Assembly: GCA_947245315.1 (NCBI GenBank)
Contig: CAMXNV010000020.1
Coordinates: 1 to 17,075 of the forward strand
Length of the DNA: 17,075 nucleotides
Reading direction: 5' to 3'
Source of the DNA: an uncultured Oscillibacter sp.
GTDB lineage: Bacteria; Bacillota; Clostridia; Oscillospirales; Oscillospiraceae
Shown: positions 6,725-14,079 of the stretch, piece after piece
Layout: every line of letters begins with the position of its first letter
How positions within the stretch are numbered: position 1 is the stretch's first letter
The notes under the pieces: model-generated
Database searches by the model: none
The model's input: the letters and a program-made list of their open reading frames with translations, nothing else
What the model was told of the DNA's origin: nothing
Program-made: the position numbers and the translations under genes

Positions 6725-7438
6725 TCAGACCACCCGGTTATAGGTGTCCGTCACCAGCAGGGACCCGTCCGGCATGGCCGCCGCGCCGCAGGGCTGACAC
6801 ATGACGTCCATGGCGCTGACCTCCGTGAGGAGGCTGGGGCTGATGTAGTTCCGCAGCACCACCGCCAGCTGGGCCCGGGTGGTCTGATTCTTGGGGGCGA
6901 AGCGCCCGTCGGACAGGCCGTTCATCACGCCGGCGGACCGGGTCCAGTCCACCGCCTTGCCGGCGTAGGAGGCGATAGCTGCCTCGTCGGCAAAGTCCGA
7001 GGCGAAGGCGTCGGGGCTGCCGGAGTAGCACCAGAGCACCGCCGCCAGCTGCTCCCGGGTGACGGGGGCGTTGGGGCCGAAGCGCCCGTCGCCGTAGCCC
7101 CCCATGTAGCCCTTCCCGCTGGCCCAGACCACGGCGGGGCCGCACCAGTCGCCGGTCTTCACGTCGCTGAAGGGGCTCTCCCCCTCCGCCGCCGGGGAGC
7201 CGGACATCCGGTACAGCACCGCGGCCAGCATGGCCCGGGTCATGGGGCGGCCGGGGGAAAACTCCGTGGCGCTGGTGCCGCTCATGATGCCGTTGTCCCG
7301 GCAGTACACCGCCGCCGAGGCATACCAGGCGTCCTCGGGCACGTCGGTGAAGCCCGTTCCCGCGGCGGAGGCCGCGGTGGTCAGGGCCAGGGCGCAGAGG
7401 GCGGGGGGCACCGCCCGTTTGAAAAGCTTGTTCATCAT
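6725..7438 (-). CDS. SLH-domain surface protein, N-terminal part ended by an in-frame TGA
   Basis: 237 residues as read. A signal peptide occupies about 1-27 (MMNKLFKRAV, then an Ala/Leu-rich core ending AASAA). Three S-layer homology domains follow: about 29-73 (FTDVPEDAWYASAAVYCRDN, FSPGRPMTRAMLAAVL), 90-137 (FSDVKTGDWCGPAVVWA, YGDGRFGPNAPVTREQL) and 149-198 (FADEAAIASYAGKAVDW, LSDGRFAPKNQTTRAQL). SLH triplets anchor proteins to wall polysaccharide in Gram-positives. The final residues PDGSLLVTDTYNRVV already begin an NHL blade that continues past the TGA. A truncated product would therefore keep secretion and wall anchoring but lose the propeller. Start 7438 is preferred: AAGGA lies 5 nt upstream and the signal peptide begins there. 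The frame is open to 7492 without support. The upstream FecR gene stops 50 nt before, so this is the second gene of that operon. Confidence 0.85.
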   Translation of the reverse strand: MMNKLFKRAVPPALCALALTTAASAAGTGFTDVPEDAWYASAAVYCRDNGIMSGTSATEFSPGRPMTRAMLAAVLYRMSGSPAAEGESPFSDVKTGDWCGPAVVWASGKGYMGGYGDGRFGPNAPVTREQLAAVLWCYSGSPDAFASDFADEAAIASYAGKAVDWTRSAGVMNGLSDGRFAPKNQTTRAQLAVVLRNYISPSLLTEVSAMDVMCQPCGAAAMPDGSLLVTDTYNRVV

Positions 7439-7488
7439 GGTCTTCCTTCTTTCGTTCAGGGATTTCGCCAAGAGGCAGGACCGTCCGG

Positions 7489-9615
7489 TCACTCGGACGG
7501 GGTGCAGTTGAAGTTGATGGTTACCGTGGAGGGTATGGTATAACCCTGGCTAAACGGGTCTTTATCGATGGCGTTCCACTGTTCCTCCGTGCCGGTAATA
7601 TTGATTGTGGTCAGGTTCGGACAGCCTTCGATCATCTCTGGCAGGCGAATAAGAGTTACAGTATGGGAAATTTCTACTTCTGTTAAATTAGGACACTCAT
7701 AAAAGCCCCAGGTACCCCCCTTAAACAGGTTATTAATTTGGACAATGCCTTCCTCTACAATCATTTTCTCCACAAGATATGTATCCCAGGGAGGAGGGTC
7801 TTGGTCCATGCTGCCTGAGCCCTCATAAGTACTTGTCGGGCCCTTTCCAAAGATATAGACCGTGTTGCTCTCCGAACGATAGTCCCAATCCCAGCTGCTG
7901 ATATCCCAATGGGCATAGGCCGTAATATCCTGTGTCAGCTCCGTGCCCGTCGTAATTTCATTTCCGCCTCTCTTCGCGTCGAACCAGCCCTCAAACGTAT
8001 AGGTCGCGTAGGAACCCATATTAGGAGTTGGCGCCGTAGGCGTGGGCAGGGAGGCCAGTTTCCCGTCCCCGCCGGTCTGGGCGGAGGCCGGGCTCACGGT
8101 GCCCCGATTGGCGTCGAAGGTCACGGTGTAGAGGGGCCGCAGCCGGTAGTACCCCGCGCTGTCCGCCGTGTCCGAGACGGCCCAGCCGCTGGGGGCGGCC
8201 CCGGCGGCGAACTGCCGCGCCAGCACCACCGCCGTGTTGGCCAGGGTCATGGACCCGCCGCTCCGGCTGAACACGCCGTCCACGACGATCCGCCCCCCGG
8301 CGGTGACCTCCACCGAGCCCCCGGAGGCGGTCAGGCTTCCCCCCACCCGGAGGGTGTCCCCGCTGGTGATGGCCACGGTGCCATTGCTGTCCAGGCTCCC
8401 CGCCATATGCATGGACCCGTTCACCTGCAAGCGGCGTCCGGCGTAGACCTCCACATCCACGCCGCTCCGGAGGGTCAGGGTCTTCCCGGCGGCCACGGTG
8501 AGGCCCGTGTCCACCTCCAGCACGTTTTTCTTGGGGGTGGTATCCTGATCGTCCGTGTTGGCCAGGACCTCAAAGGCGTCCTGCCCGGACAGGTAGCCCT
8601 CCACCTGCACGTCCGTCAGCTTCATGCTCAGGGGGCCCACGGTGGTGTCCGCGGGATCGCTGGACTCCCCCCAGTCCTCCCAGAAAGGAGGCGACTTCTC
8701 TTCCGTCTTCTGAGGCGGCGTCTCCCACACCCCGGGGGCCGGGGTATCGGGCTGCTTTTTCAGCTCCTTCTCGATCTCCTCCAGCTGCTTATGGAGGTCC
8801 TCCTCGTCCTGCTCCTGGCGCCTCTGCGCCTCGCCCCGGACCTCCGGCGTGGCGGCCTCCCCGCTGGGCAGGCGGCCCTCCGGGAGGCCCCCGGCGGTCT
8901 TGGCCAGCTCCTTGGGGATGTCCAGGCCCCCGGCGTCTCGAATCTTGTCACACAGGGGCAGGTTCTCCACCAGCTCCGTCAGGGCGAAGCCGGGGACGTC
9001 CTCCACCGTGGATTTTTTGATGATGATCTCGCACTTGTCCCCGGCCCTGTCCTGGGGGTAGGTCACGCACTCGGCCACGTCGCCGCTCTCCAGCCGGGCG
9101 GTTTTCAGCTCCCCGCTCACCGGGTCCTCCGCCACGCACTCCAAACTGCCCTCCAGCAGTCCCACCCGGGTCCGCCAGCGGTCCGTCACTTCCACCCAGC
9201 CGCTGGTGCCCCGGACGCCCACGATCATGGTAGAGGTGCTGATATTCAGGGTCTCGTCGTTTTCCAGCTCCTCGGCCACGTCGAAGAACAGGTTGCCCGA
9301 CCAGAGGTTGACCTCCAGCTGTTTTCCGTTTTTCCGGACCTCCACCTCGCTCTCCGCGTCCTCCTTCAGGAGCTTCGCGTTGTCCAGGTTAATCCAGGCG
9401 TAGCTCTCCTCCCCGGTTTTCACGTGGTAGCCGCCGTAGAGCCGCATCTTGCTCATCAAGCTCAGCTTCTTCCCGCTGCTCTTGCAGACCTCCACAGTGC
9501 CCTCGGTCCTGCTCAGCCGGACGGCGGAGGCGGTCTCCGCCGCCGAAACCGGCGCCGTCAATGCCATCAGCAGAGCCAGCAGCAGGGCCGCCGCCCGGAT
9601 TTTGCAGTGTCTCAT
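7489..9615 (-). CDS. Secreted FecR-domain protein with InlB-type repeat and LRR-like C-terminus
   Basis: A 708-aa exported protein of mosaic build. Residues 1-27 are a signal peptide (MRHCKIRAAALLLALLMALT, cleavage near VSAAET). A FecR domain spans about 35-185, with GGYHVKTGEESYAWINLD, the NLWSGNLFFDV strand and the hallmark IVGVRGTSGWVEV (131-143). In clostridia this domain occurs in surface proteins without any TonB system. Residues 255-325 are a charged linker including a probable coiled coil (about 262-288) and a Pro/Glu-rich stretch. Residues about 365-470 are a Gly/Ser/Thr-rich region of repeated short beta strands. Residues about 496-570 match the InlB B-repeat (Listeria-Bacteroides repeat) type: YTVTFDANRGTVSPA through FEGWFDAKRGGNEI and ITAYAHW. 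The end (about 571-708) resembles BspA-type LRR (CPNLTEVEIS, GCPNLTTINITGTEEQWNAI). AAGGAGG lies 7 nt before ATG 9615. The 3' ~500 bp are visibly AT-richer. No LPXTG or SLH anchor is present, so retention at the surface may need its neighbour. Confidence 0.88.
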   Translation of the reverse strand: MRHCKIRAAALLLALLMALTAPVSAAETASAVRLSRTEGTVEVCKSSGKKLSLMSKMRLYGGYHVKTGEESYAWINLDNAKLLKEDAESEVEVRKNGKQLEVNLWSGNLFFDVAEELENDETLNISTSTMIVGVRGTSGWVEVTDRWRTRVGLLEGSLECVAEDPVSGELKTARLESGDVAECVTYPQDRAGDKCEIIIKKSTVEDVPGFALTELVENLPLCDKIRDAGGLDIPKELAKTAGGLPEGRLPSGEAATPEVRGEAQRRQEQDEEDLHKQLEEIEKELKKQPDTPAPGVWETPPQKTEEKSPPFWEDWGESSDPADTTVGPLSMKLTDVQVEGYLSGQDAFEVLANTDDQDTTPKKNVLEVDTGLTVAAGKTLTLRSGVDVEVYAGRRLQVNGSMHMAGSLDSNGTVAITSGDTLRVGGSLTASGGSVEVTAGGRIVVDGVFSRSGGSMTLANTAVVLARQFAAGAAPSGWAVSDTADSAGYYRLRPLYTVTFDANRGTVSPASAQTGGDGKLASLPTPTAPTPNMGSYATYTFEGWFDAKRGGNEITTGTELTQDITAYAHWDISSWDWDYRSESNTVYIFGKGPTSTYEGSGSMDQDPPPWDTYLVEKMIVEEGIVQINNLFKGGTWGFYECPNLTEVEISHTVTLIRLPEMIEGCPNLTTINITGTEEQWNAIDKDPFSQGYTIPSTVTINFNCTPSE

Positions 9616-9888
9616 CCTCGTTCCTCCTTTTACTCCAGTACCATCTCTATATAATAAGTACCATGAGGAAGCCGTTTGGTTTTATAAATTGAGAATTTTT
9701 TTCAAAAAATTTTTTCTCCGGCCTTCTTCCAGGAAGCGGGCGCCGGAGAATCAGTCATGCTGTACGAATTTTCTCATATCACTTTGTCGGAATTCCCTAA
9801 TAGTCTTCCGGGCGGCCCGGTGGACGGGTTGAACAGCCTTCCGTTTCTCAGACGGCGCTCATTCCCTCTTTTCCGCACGGGTGCGTTT
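9616..9888 (-). other. Long, structured 5' leader of the FecR/SLH operon
   Basis: This non-coding stretch of about 270 bp is AT-richer than the flanking genes. Read on the minus strand it holds CCGT/ACGG and CCGGGC/CCCGG short helices near the 5' end, the terminator-like hairpin at 9714-9750, two A/T tracts, and the Shine-Dalgarno of the FecR gene at the 3' end. A tiny frame (ATG to TGA, peptide MRKFVQHD) lies about 140 nt upstream of ATG 9615 without a clear ribosome binding site. I recognise no known riboswitch class. A role as a regulatory leader RNA is inference. Confidence 0.35.
9704..9750 (-). terminator. Terminator-like hairpin inside the FecR-gene leader, possible attenuator
   Basis: On the minus strand TTCTCCGGC (9750-9742) pairs with GCCGGAGAA (9722-9714), with an inner GGAAG/CTTCC arm. 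AAAA and then TTTTTT (9709-9704) follow. The T run is offset 4 nt from the stem, so termination may be partial. It lies between the predicted promoter (9889-9917) and ATG 9615, which is where an attenuator would sit. The adjacent A6T6 tracts also predict bent DNA. Confidence 0.35.
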
Positions 9889-9917
9889 ATTATAGCATCT
9901 CTCTTCGGAAATTTCCA
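9889..9917 (-). promoter_or_regulatory. Extended -10 promoter for the surface-protein operon
   Basis: On the minus strand the -10 is a perfect TATAAT (9894-9889) preceded by TGC (extended -10). A TGGAAA -35 (9917-9912, 4/6) sits at 17-nt spacing. Transcription would begin near 9882, giving a leader of about 265 nt before ATG 9615. It lies just past the terminator of the polysaccharide operon, so the FecR/SLH genes form a separate transcription unit. Confidence 0.7.
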
Positions 9918-9968
9918 CTCCTAATTTTTATGAAACCCTTGTATTCCTTAGCGTTCGCGGCAGAATTG

Positions 9969-10005
9969 GAAAAATAAGGAGGGGGAGCCCCACGGGTTCC
10001 CCCTC
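9969..10005 (-). terminator. Intrinsic terminator of the polysaccharide operon
   Basis: On the minus strand GAGGGGGA (10005-9998) pairs with TCCCCCTC (9986-9979). Extension through a G-U pair and three G-C pairs makes a 12-bp stem with a 3-nt loop, followed by CTTATTTTT. It lies 27 nt after the flippase stop at 10033. Confidence 0.85.
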
Positions 10006-10032
10006 ACGGTTTTCAAAACGGAGGCTCCGCCC

Positions 10033-11583
10033 TCACGGCGTCTCCCGTCTCCCGCCGTCCCAGAGCCGGCTCAGCAGCAGCCTGGCCTTGTCCAGCAGCA
10101 GGCGGAATTCCCTTCTCCGTTGGTAGAGCAGCAGATAGGCCGGATTGGTCACCAGCACGCAGATCGCCAGCCTCTTCAGGCACACGGCCCACAGACCACC
10201 GCCTACCCCTCTGCACAGGAGGTCCACCCCGTACCAGAGCAGGAAGGTCACCGAGGCGAAGAGCCCGCAGCGCCGGAAGTAGGGCTTGGCGGAGCTGCCC
10301 AGGAAGTGGCGGTAGAGCATCAGCGGCTCCACCCAGAGGGAGGTGGTGACGGTGCTGATGGCCGTCCCCAGGAAGACCCCCACTGTCCCCAGCCGCAAGC
10401 CCAGAAGGATGGAGGTCACCAGGTTGATGGCGGCCTCCGCCAGGGGCTTGTGGCGGTCGTACCAGAAGATGCCCAGGGAGTCCCGGAAGACCAGGGCGGG
10501 CTGGCGCAGCCCCGTCAGGTAGAAGTTCAGGCACAGGATCAGGGTCACGTCCTTGGTGAAGACGTAGTTCGGGCCGAAGAACAGGGCGACGAAGGGGTCG
10601 ATCAGCTCGTAGAGGCAGATGGCCGCCAGACCGTACACCCACTGGCCCAAGAAAAAGGTGGTCTCGAAAATCCGCTGGACGCGCCTGGGCTCCGTCTCCG
10701 CCCCCAGGTTGCCCACGCTGGCGGTGAGCCCCTGAAAGGCCTGCCGCAGCACCCCGTGGATGGCCCCGATGATCAGATAGTAATTGGAGTACAGGCTGTT
10801 GCTGACAATGCCCACCAGGGAGGACAGCAGCAGGTTGTCCGTGTTGTTGACCAGGACCGTCCCAATCTTGTGCATCAGCATGGCCCCGGTGTTCCGGAAA
10901 ATCTCCCGCCGCTCCTCCCGGGGCAGCTTCTGTACCTCCCGGTCCCGCAGATAGGGATAGAGCCGGTCCGCCTTGACGGAGACCGCCAGGTTGCTCAGCA
11001 GCGTGCACACGCTCATGACGGAGACAAACAGGACAAAGTTCCGGCTGGTCAGCAGCACCGTGATCTGAATGATCCCCTGCACGACCCAGCCCCCGGTCTG
11101 AAAGAGAACGCCGATGTAGGAGAGCTGATGGGCATCCACCAGCGTCCGCTTATAGACCATGACATAGGACAGCGCGGAGTTGCACAGGTACAGCAGGTAA
11201 ATCAGCGTCAGGTTCTCCCCCTCCGGGGCGCCCTTAATCAGCACGTCCATGAAGGGGATCACCAGAAGCCCCGACGCCAGCACAAGGACGGCCACCAGCC
11301 GGTAAAAGTTCCGGATCAGAAGCATCAGGGACTTCTGCTTTTCAACGTCCCCCACGGCGACGGGCCGGTAAAGCGCGTAGGTAATAGCCGCCCCGGCTCC
11401 CAGCTCCGCCAGGGAGAGGATGTTCAGGATGTCCATGAACAATCCGTTGACTCCGACATACGCCTGGCTCAGCGTATGGGTAAACACAACCCTGGTGCAA
11501 AACCCCGTCAGGATTGCCGCCACCTTCCCCAGAACCGCGGCGGCGGTGTTTCTGGCGGAGTACTCCGTCCTGCTTTTAACCAT
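10033..11583 (-). CDS. Wzx-like polysaccharide flippase (MOP superfamily membrane protein)
   Basis: A 516-aa polytopic inner-membrane protein with about 12-14 hydrophobic segments. It has the polysaccharide-transport N-terminus NTAAAVLGKVAAILTGFCTR (about 12-31), then the VFTHTLSQAYVGVNGLF and ILSLAELGAGAAITYALYRP segments typical of Gram-positive Wzx/RfbX-type exporters. Members move lipid-linked glycan units from the cytoplasmic to the outer face of the membrane. The C-terminus is basic and cytosolic-looking (LLYQRRREFRLLLDKARLLL). ATG 11583 is 19 nt after the Stealth gene stop, with a weak GGGGG ribosome binding site about 11 nt upstream. A frame open to 11679 would run back into the Stealth gene. 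TTG 11601 is a possible alternative start. It is the last gene of the operon. Exporting the glycan built by the upstream genes is inferred from context. Confidence 0.87.
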   Translation of the reverse strand: MVKSRTEYSARNTAAAVLGKVAAILTGFCTRVVFTHTLSQAYVGVNGLFMDILNILSLAELGAGAAITYALYRPVAVGDVEKQKSLMLLIRNFYRLVAVLVLASGLLVIPFMDVLIKGAPEGENLTLIYLLYLCNSALSYVMVYKRTLVDAHQLSYIGVLFQTGGWVVQGIIQITVLLTSRNFVLFVSVMSVCTLLSNLAVSVKADRLYPYLRDREVQKLPREERREIFRNTGAMLMHKIGTVLVNNTDNLLLSSLVGIVSNSLYSNYYLIIGAIHGVLRQAFQGLTASVGNLGAETEPRRVQRIFETTFFLGQWVYGLAAICLYELIDPFVALFFGPNYVFTKDVTLILCLNFYLTGLRQPALVFRDSLGIFWYDRHKPLAEAAINLVTSILLGLRLGTVGVFLGTAISTVTTSLWVEPLMLYRHFLGSSAKPYFRRCGLFASVTFLLWYGVDLLCRGVGGGLWAVCLKRLAICVLVTNPAYLLLYQRRREFRLLLDKARLLLSRLWDGGRRETP

Positions 11584-11602
11584 GCAATGCGATACCCCCA
11601 AT

Positions 11603-12604
11603 TTAACGCTCAAAGGAAGACCGTTCCGGCAGAATTTGCTGAAAGGCCTCCCGGAGCTCCTGCCGGACCCGCTCCTCATGCCGGGCCGACGCCGTGTCGT
11701 TGACGCAGAGAATGGGCTTCTTCTGCCCTCGGATCACTCGAAGCAGGCGCTTCCGATCCTCTCCCAAATTGTGATAGTGGATATCCCGTTTTACATTCCG
11801 GGGATGGAACTTCCCGGAGAGCTTTTGCCACTCCCGGAACAGGTACGGAGTCAAATCGTTCCTGCTCCGGAAGCGGTTTCCCGACATCCCGGTCAGCCAG
11901 GCCCCCTCCTTCTCCCAGACCTCCTGAAAGGTCTCCCTGCAAAGGGGCGAGGGCCCGTGGACAGTGTACAGACCCGTGTAGGAGCCAAAGCAGGACTCCA
12001 GCAGATTATAGAAAAAATACAGGGGCGGATAGCCCACATGCAGATAGCTCCCCAGCTGCCGCCGCACATTCTCCCGCTTGGGGAAATGCCGGTTCAGCGC
12101 GATCATATTGTTGAGAATCAGATAGGGGAACACGTCGCTGTTCGCATCCACCACCACCGGCTGAAAGGCCAGCAAATCCACCGGCCTCCCGTCCCGGAAA
12201 AAGTGATCCGGCTTCACAGGGCGGAGCAGATACACGTCGTCGTTGAAGTACACAAACCGCTCTGACAATTCCGGAATCCGGTGCAGGTAAATCTCCAGCA
12301 CATTGCTGTTGAAGGTGGGCAGGAACTCCCGGGGGATATAGTCCTCATGCCGCACAATATGCAGCTTCGGGCACTCCGTATTCAGCCACGGAGGCAGATG
12401 CCCCCAGGTGACGAAATGCACCCTCCGCACCCAGGGGGCGAAGGCCTCCACCCCCCGGAACCAATAGGACAGCAGCCCCCAGTCCCGGTAGCGGCACTCA
12501 CCGTTGTCCTCCCCATCGGTGGCGCAGTACTTCGCCCGCTCCTTTCGCCAGGCCTCGTCCTGCCCGTCCACCCAGGTGACCACAAAGTCAATGGGCTGTT
12601 CCAT
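11603..12604 (-). CDS. Stealth-family capsular polysaccharide phosphotransferase
   Basis: A 333-aa cytoplasmic enzyme with the four conserved regions of Stealth proteins: CR1 IDFVVTWVDGQDEAW (5-19); CR2 from YRDWGLLSYWFRGVEAFAPW (39-58) through HFVTWGHLPPWLN, LPTFNSNVLEIYLHRI (95-110) and FVYFNDDVYLLRPV (117-130); CR3 around H216-GPSPL; CR4 LCVNDT (299-304). Family members, such as N-acetylglucosamine-1-phosphate transferases and the group of bacterial capsule synthases, move sugar-1-phosphates from nucleotide sugars to form phosphodiester links. A phosphate-bearing glycan is therefore predicted for this cluster. ATG 12604 lies 1 nt after the TGA of the upstream DUF4832 gene, and GGGAGGAAGG is just upstream, so translation is coupled. 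The donor and acceptor are unknown. Confidence 0.93.
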   Translation of the reverse strand: MEQPIDFVVTWVDGQDEAWRKERAKYCATDGEDNGECRYRDWGLLSYWFRGVEAFAPWVRRVHFVTWGHLPPWLNTECPKLHIVRHEDYIPREFLPTFNSNVLEIYLHRIPELSERFVYFNDDVYLLRPVKPDHFFRDGRPVDLLAFQPVVVDANSDVFPYLILNNMIALNRHFPKRENVRRQLGSYLHVGYPPLYFFYNLLESCFGSYTGLYTVHGPSPLCRETFQEVWEKEGAWLTGMSGNRFRSRNDLTPYLFREWQKLSGKFHPRNVKRDIHYHNLGEDRKRLLRVIRGQKKPILCVNDTASARHEERVRQELREAFQQILPERSSFER

Positions 12605-12605
12605 G

Positions 12606-14039
12606 TCACCCTTCCTCCCCGTCGCAGGCCTCGCCCAGCCGGTAGCCGTACTTCCCCGGCTCCTGGTCGTTGCCGAAGAGAATCCGCTGCCCGGTGGCCC
12701 GGTCCGTCAGGTCCAGGTATACCCTCCAATCGCCCTCCGGCAGCTCCGCCAGGGGAACGCGGGCCTGGAGTGTCAAGGTCTGTTCCTTGTCAGTCCCTCC
12801 GGCCAGGGAACGCACGTCCTGGGCGACGGGATAGGCAAGCTCTTGACCGCTCCGGGCGTCCCACAGGACCACCTGGGCGTCCGCCTGCTTGTAGACCGGG
12901 GCAAAGCCCACGTTCTGCACGTCCGCCTCCACGGTCAGCGTCTCCCGGTCCCAGGTCAGCCGGGCCTCCCGGAGCACCAGCCGGTAGCCCAGGCGGCGCT
13001 CCATGTAGGTGATGCCGTCCAGCCCGCCGAAGCAGCCCCCCGCCGGGGCCTTTGTGTTCTCCCACTTGGAGAGGACCTGGGCCTGGTGGTCCCGGCTGAT
13101 ATAGGTCACGTGCATGGTCTCCAGATCCCGGATAGCGTTCTCCAGGTCATTATAGGGATTGTCCAGGGTCACCTCGCCCCCGTTGGGCACCAGGCGGCAG
13201 AGGGTATTCTGAAAGGCCAGCTCCTCCGCCCGGTCCCAGGCCGCATAGGGCCCCTTCTCCGCCAGGGTCCCGGTTCCGTAGGTGCCGCAGTCGCTGGCGC
13301 TGCCCAGCATGCCGTCGTTGAAGAGGCCCAAGCGGACGGCCAGGACGGTGTTCTTCCGGCTGAAGCCGCCGGGGTTGGACAGGTTGGTGATCTTCCGCCA
13401 GTACACCGGCGTCCGGACCGCCAGGTAGGTGGTCTCGTCCGTCACCTTCTCCAGCTGCCGGATCAGGGTCCGCACGTGCTCGTCGGAGAGATAGGCGGAG
13501 TGGTGCATCTCCCCGCAGTCCCCCACGAAGACGCCCTGGAGGCTGAAAATCCGGCTGCTGTAGGCCCGCAGCAGGGGTTCCAGCTGCCGCATGTGGGCCA
13601 GCACCCGGCCCAGGGTGTCCGGCTCCGTCTCCTGGGCGTTCCCCGACCAGTCGTAGAGGAAGCGGAGAACCAGCTGCTTATCCGTCTTGGTCAGGGCCTC
13701 CAGCAACGCCTCCAGGTTGGCCAGGCCCTTGGCGGAGATGGGGCAGTCCCGGTAGTTGGCCAGGTTGATCTCAATCAGGGACAGGGCGGTCTCCTTGTCA
13801 TGGCGGAGCCAGCCGTCCACCAGGGCCTGGAAGTCCCTCGTCTCGTCGTCCAGCAGCGTGCCGTACAGGTGAAAGAAGCCCCGGTTGGGATTCCGCAGCA
13901 GCTTGGAGGACTCCGTGAAGGCGGCCTCCTCCACCGTCCACCGGCGGAGGGGCTTCCCCTCTCCTCCCGCCGCCGTCAGCAGCAGCATGACCGCCAGGGC
14001 GGCCAGCAGGGTCCCCGCCAGCTTGCAGGCTCTCTTCAT
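12606..14039 (-). CDS. Secreted DUF4874/DUF4832-type protein (putative glycosidase)
   Basis: 477 aa. An N-terminal hydrophobic segment (about 5-26, MKRACKLAGTLLAALAVMLL) looks like a signal peptide or anchor. The DUF4874-type N-terminal domain has NPNRGFFHLYG (50-60), SLIEINLANYRD and RFLYDWSGN. The barrel-like core carries FVGDCGEMHHSAYLSDE (171-187), LAVRTPVYWR, LGLFNDGMLGS (237-247) and GTYGTG. Then come TYISRDH (312-318), RLGYRLVLR, and a beta-rich DUF4832-type C-terminus with NVGFAPVYKQ (376-385). By analogy with glycoside hydrolase-like TIM barrels, E177 and D242 are candidate catalytic acids. That is inference, since the family has no assigned reaction that I know of. ATG 14039 is chosen because AAGGAG lies 7 nt upstream and the hydrophobic segment begins there, rather than GTG 14060. 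It is followed by Stealth with 1 nt between. Confidence 0.85.
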   Translation of the reverse strand: MKRACKLAGTLLAALAVMLLLTAAGGEGKPLRRWTVEEAAFTESSKLLRNPNRGFFHLYGTLLDDETRDFQALVDGWLRHDKETALSLIEINLANYRDCPISAKGLANLEALLEALTKTDKQLVLRFLYDWSGNAQETEPDTLGRVLAHMRQLEPLLRAYSSRIFSLQGVFVGDCGEMHHSAYLSDEHVRTLIRQLEKVTDETTYLAVRTPVYWRKITNLSNPGGFSRKNTVLAVRLGLFNDGMLGSASDCGTYGTGTLAEKGPYAAWDRAEELAFQNTLCRLVPNGGEVTLDNPYNDLENAIRDLETMHVTYISRDHQAQVLSKWENTKAPAGGCFGGLDGITYMERRLGYRLVLREARLTWDRETLTVEADVQNVGFAPVYKQADAQVVLWDARSGQELAYPVAQDVRSLAGGTDKEQTLTLQARVPLAELPEGDWRVYLDLTDRATGQRILFGNDQEPGKYGYRLGEACDGEEG

Positions 14040-14079
14040 CTCCTCTCTCCTTTCCGGCACTCCCGCCTTAAAGCGCTTC

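Noticed and set aside
6690..6727. Selenocysteine codon with a SECIS-like hairpin (GACGG/CCGTC) downstream of the TGA
   Set aside because: The stem is short and the loop lies only about 14 nt from the TGA. The residue expected here in an NHL blade is Trp, and no NHL-type selenoprotein is known to me. A chance hairpin in GC-rich DNA is more likely.
5906..7543. A 545-codon open frame on the plus strand opposite the SLH-NHL gene
   Set aside because: Its protein is rich in Gly, His, Val and Arg with no domain, no ribosome binding site and no promoter. The opposite strand has clear SLH and NHL motifs. Long antisense frames are expected in GC-rich DNA.
7909..9654. A 581-codon plus-strand frame opposite the FecR gene
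   Set aside because: Low-complexity composition with no start signal. It is the mirror of the FecR gene's codon bias. Similar frames at 10120-11703 and 12504-14396 were rejected for the same reason.
9750..9780. Small leader peptide MRKFVQHD in the FecR leader
   Set aside because: Eight codons, no clear Shine-Dalgarno and no run of one amino acid that would suggest classic attenuation. Mentioned only as part of the leader.
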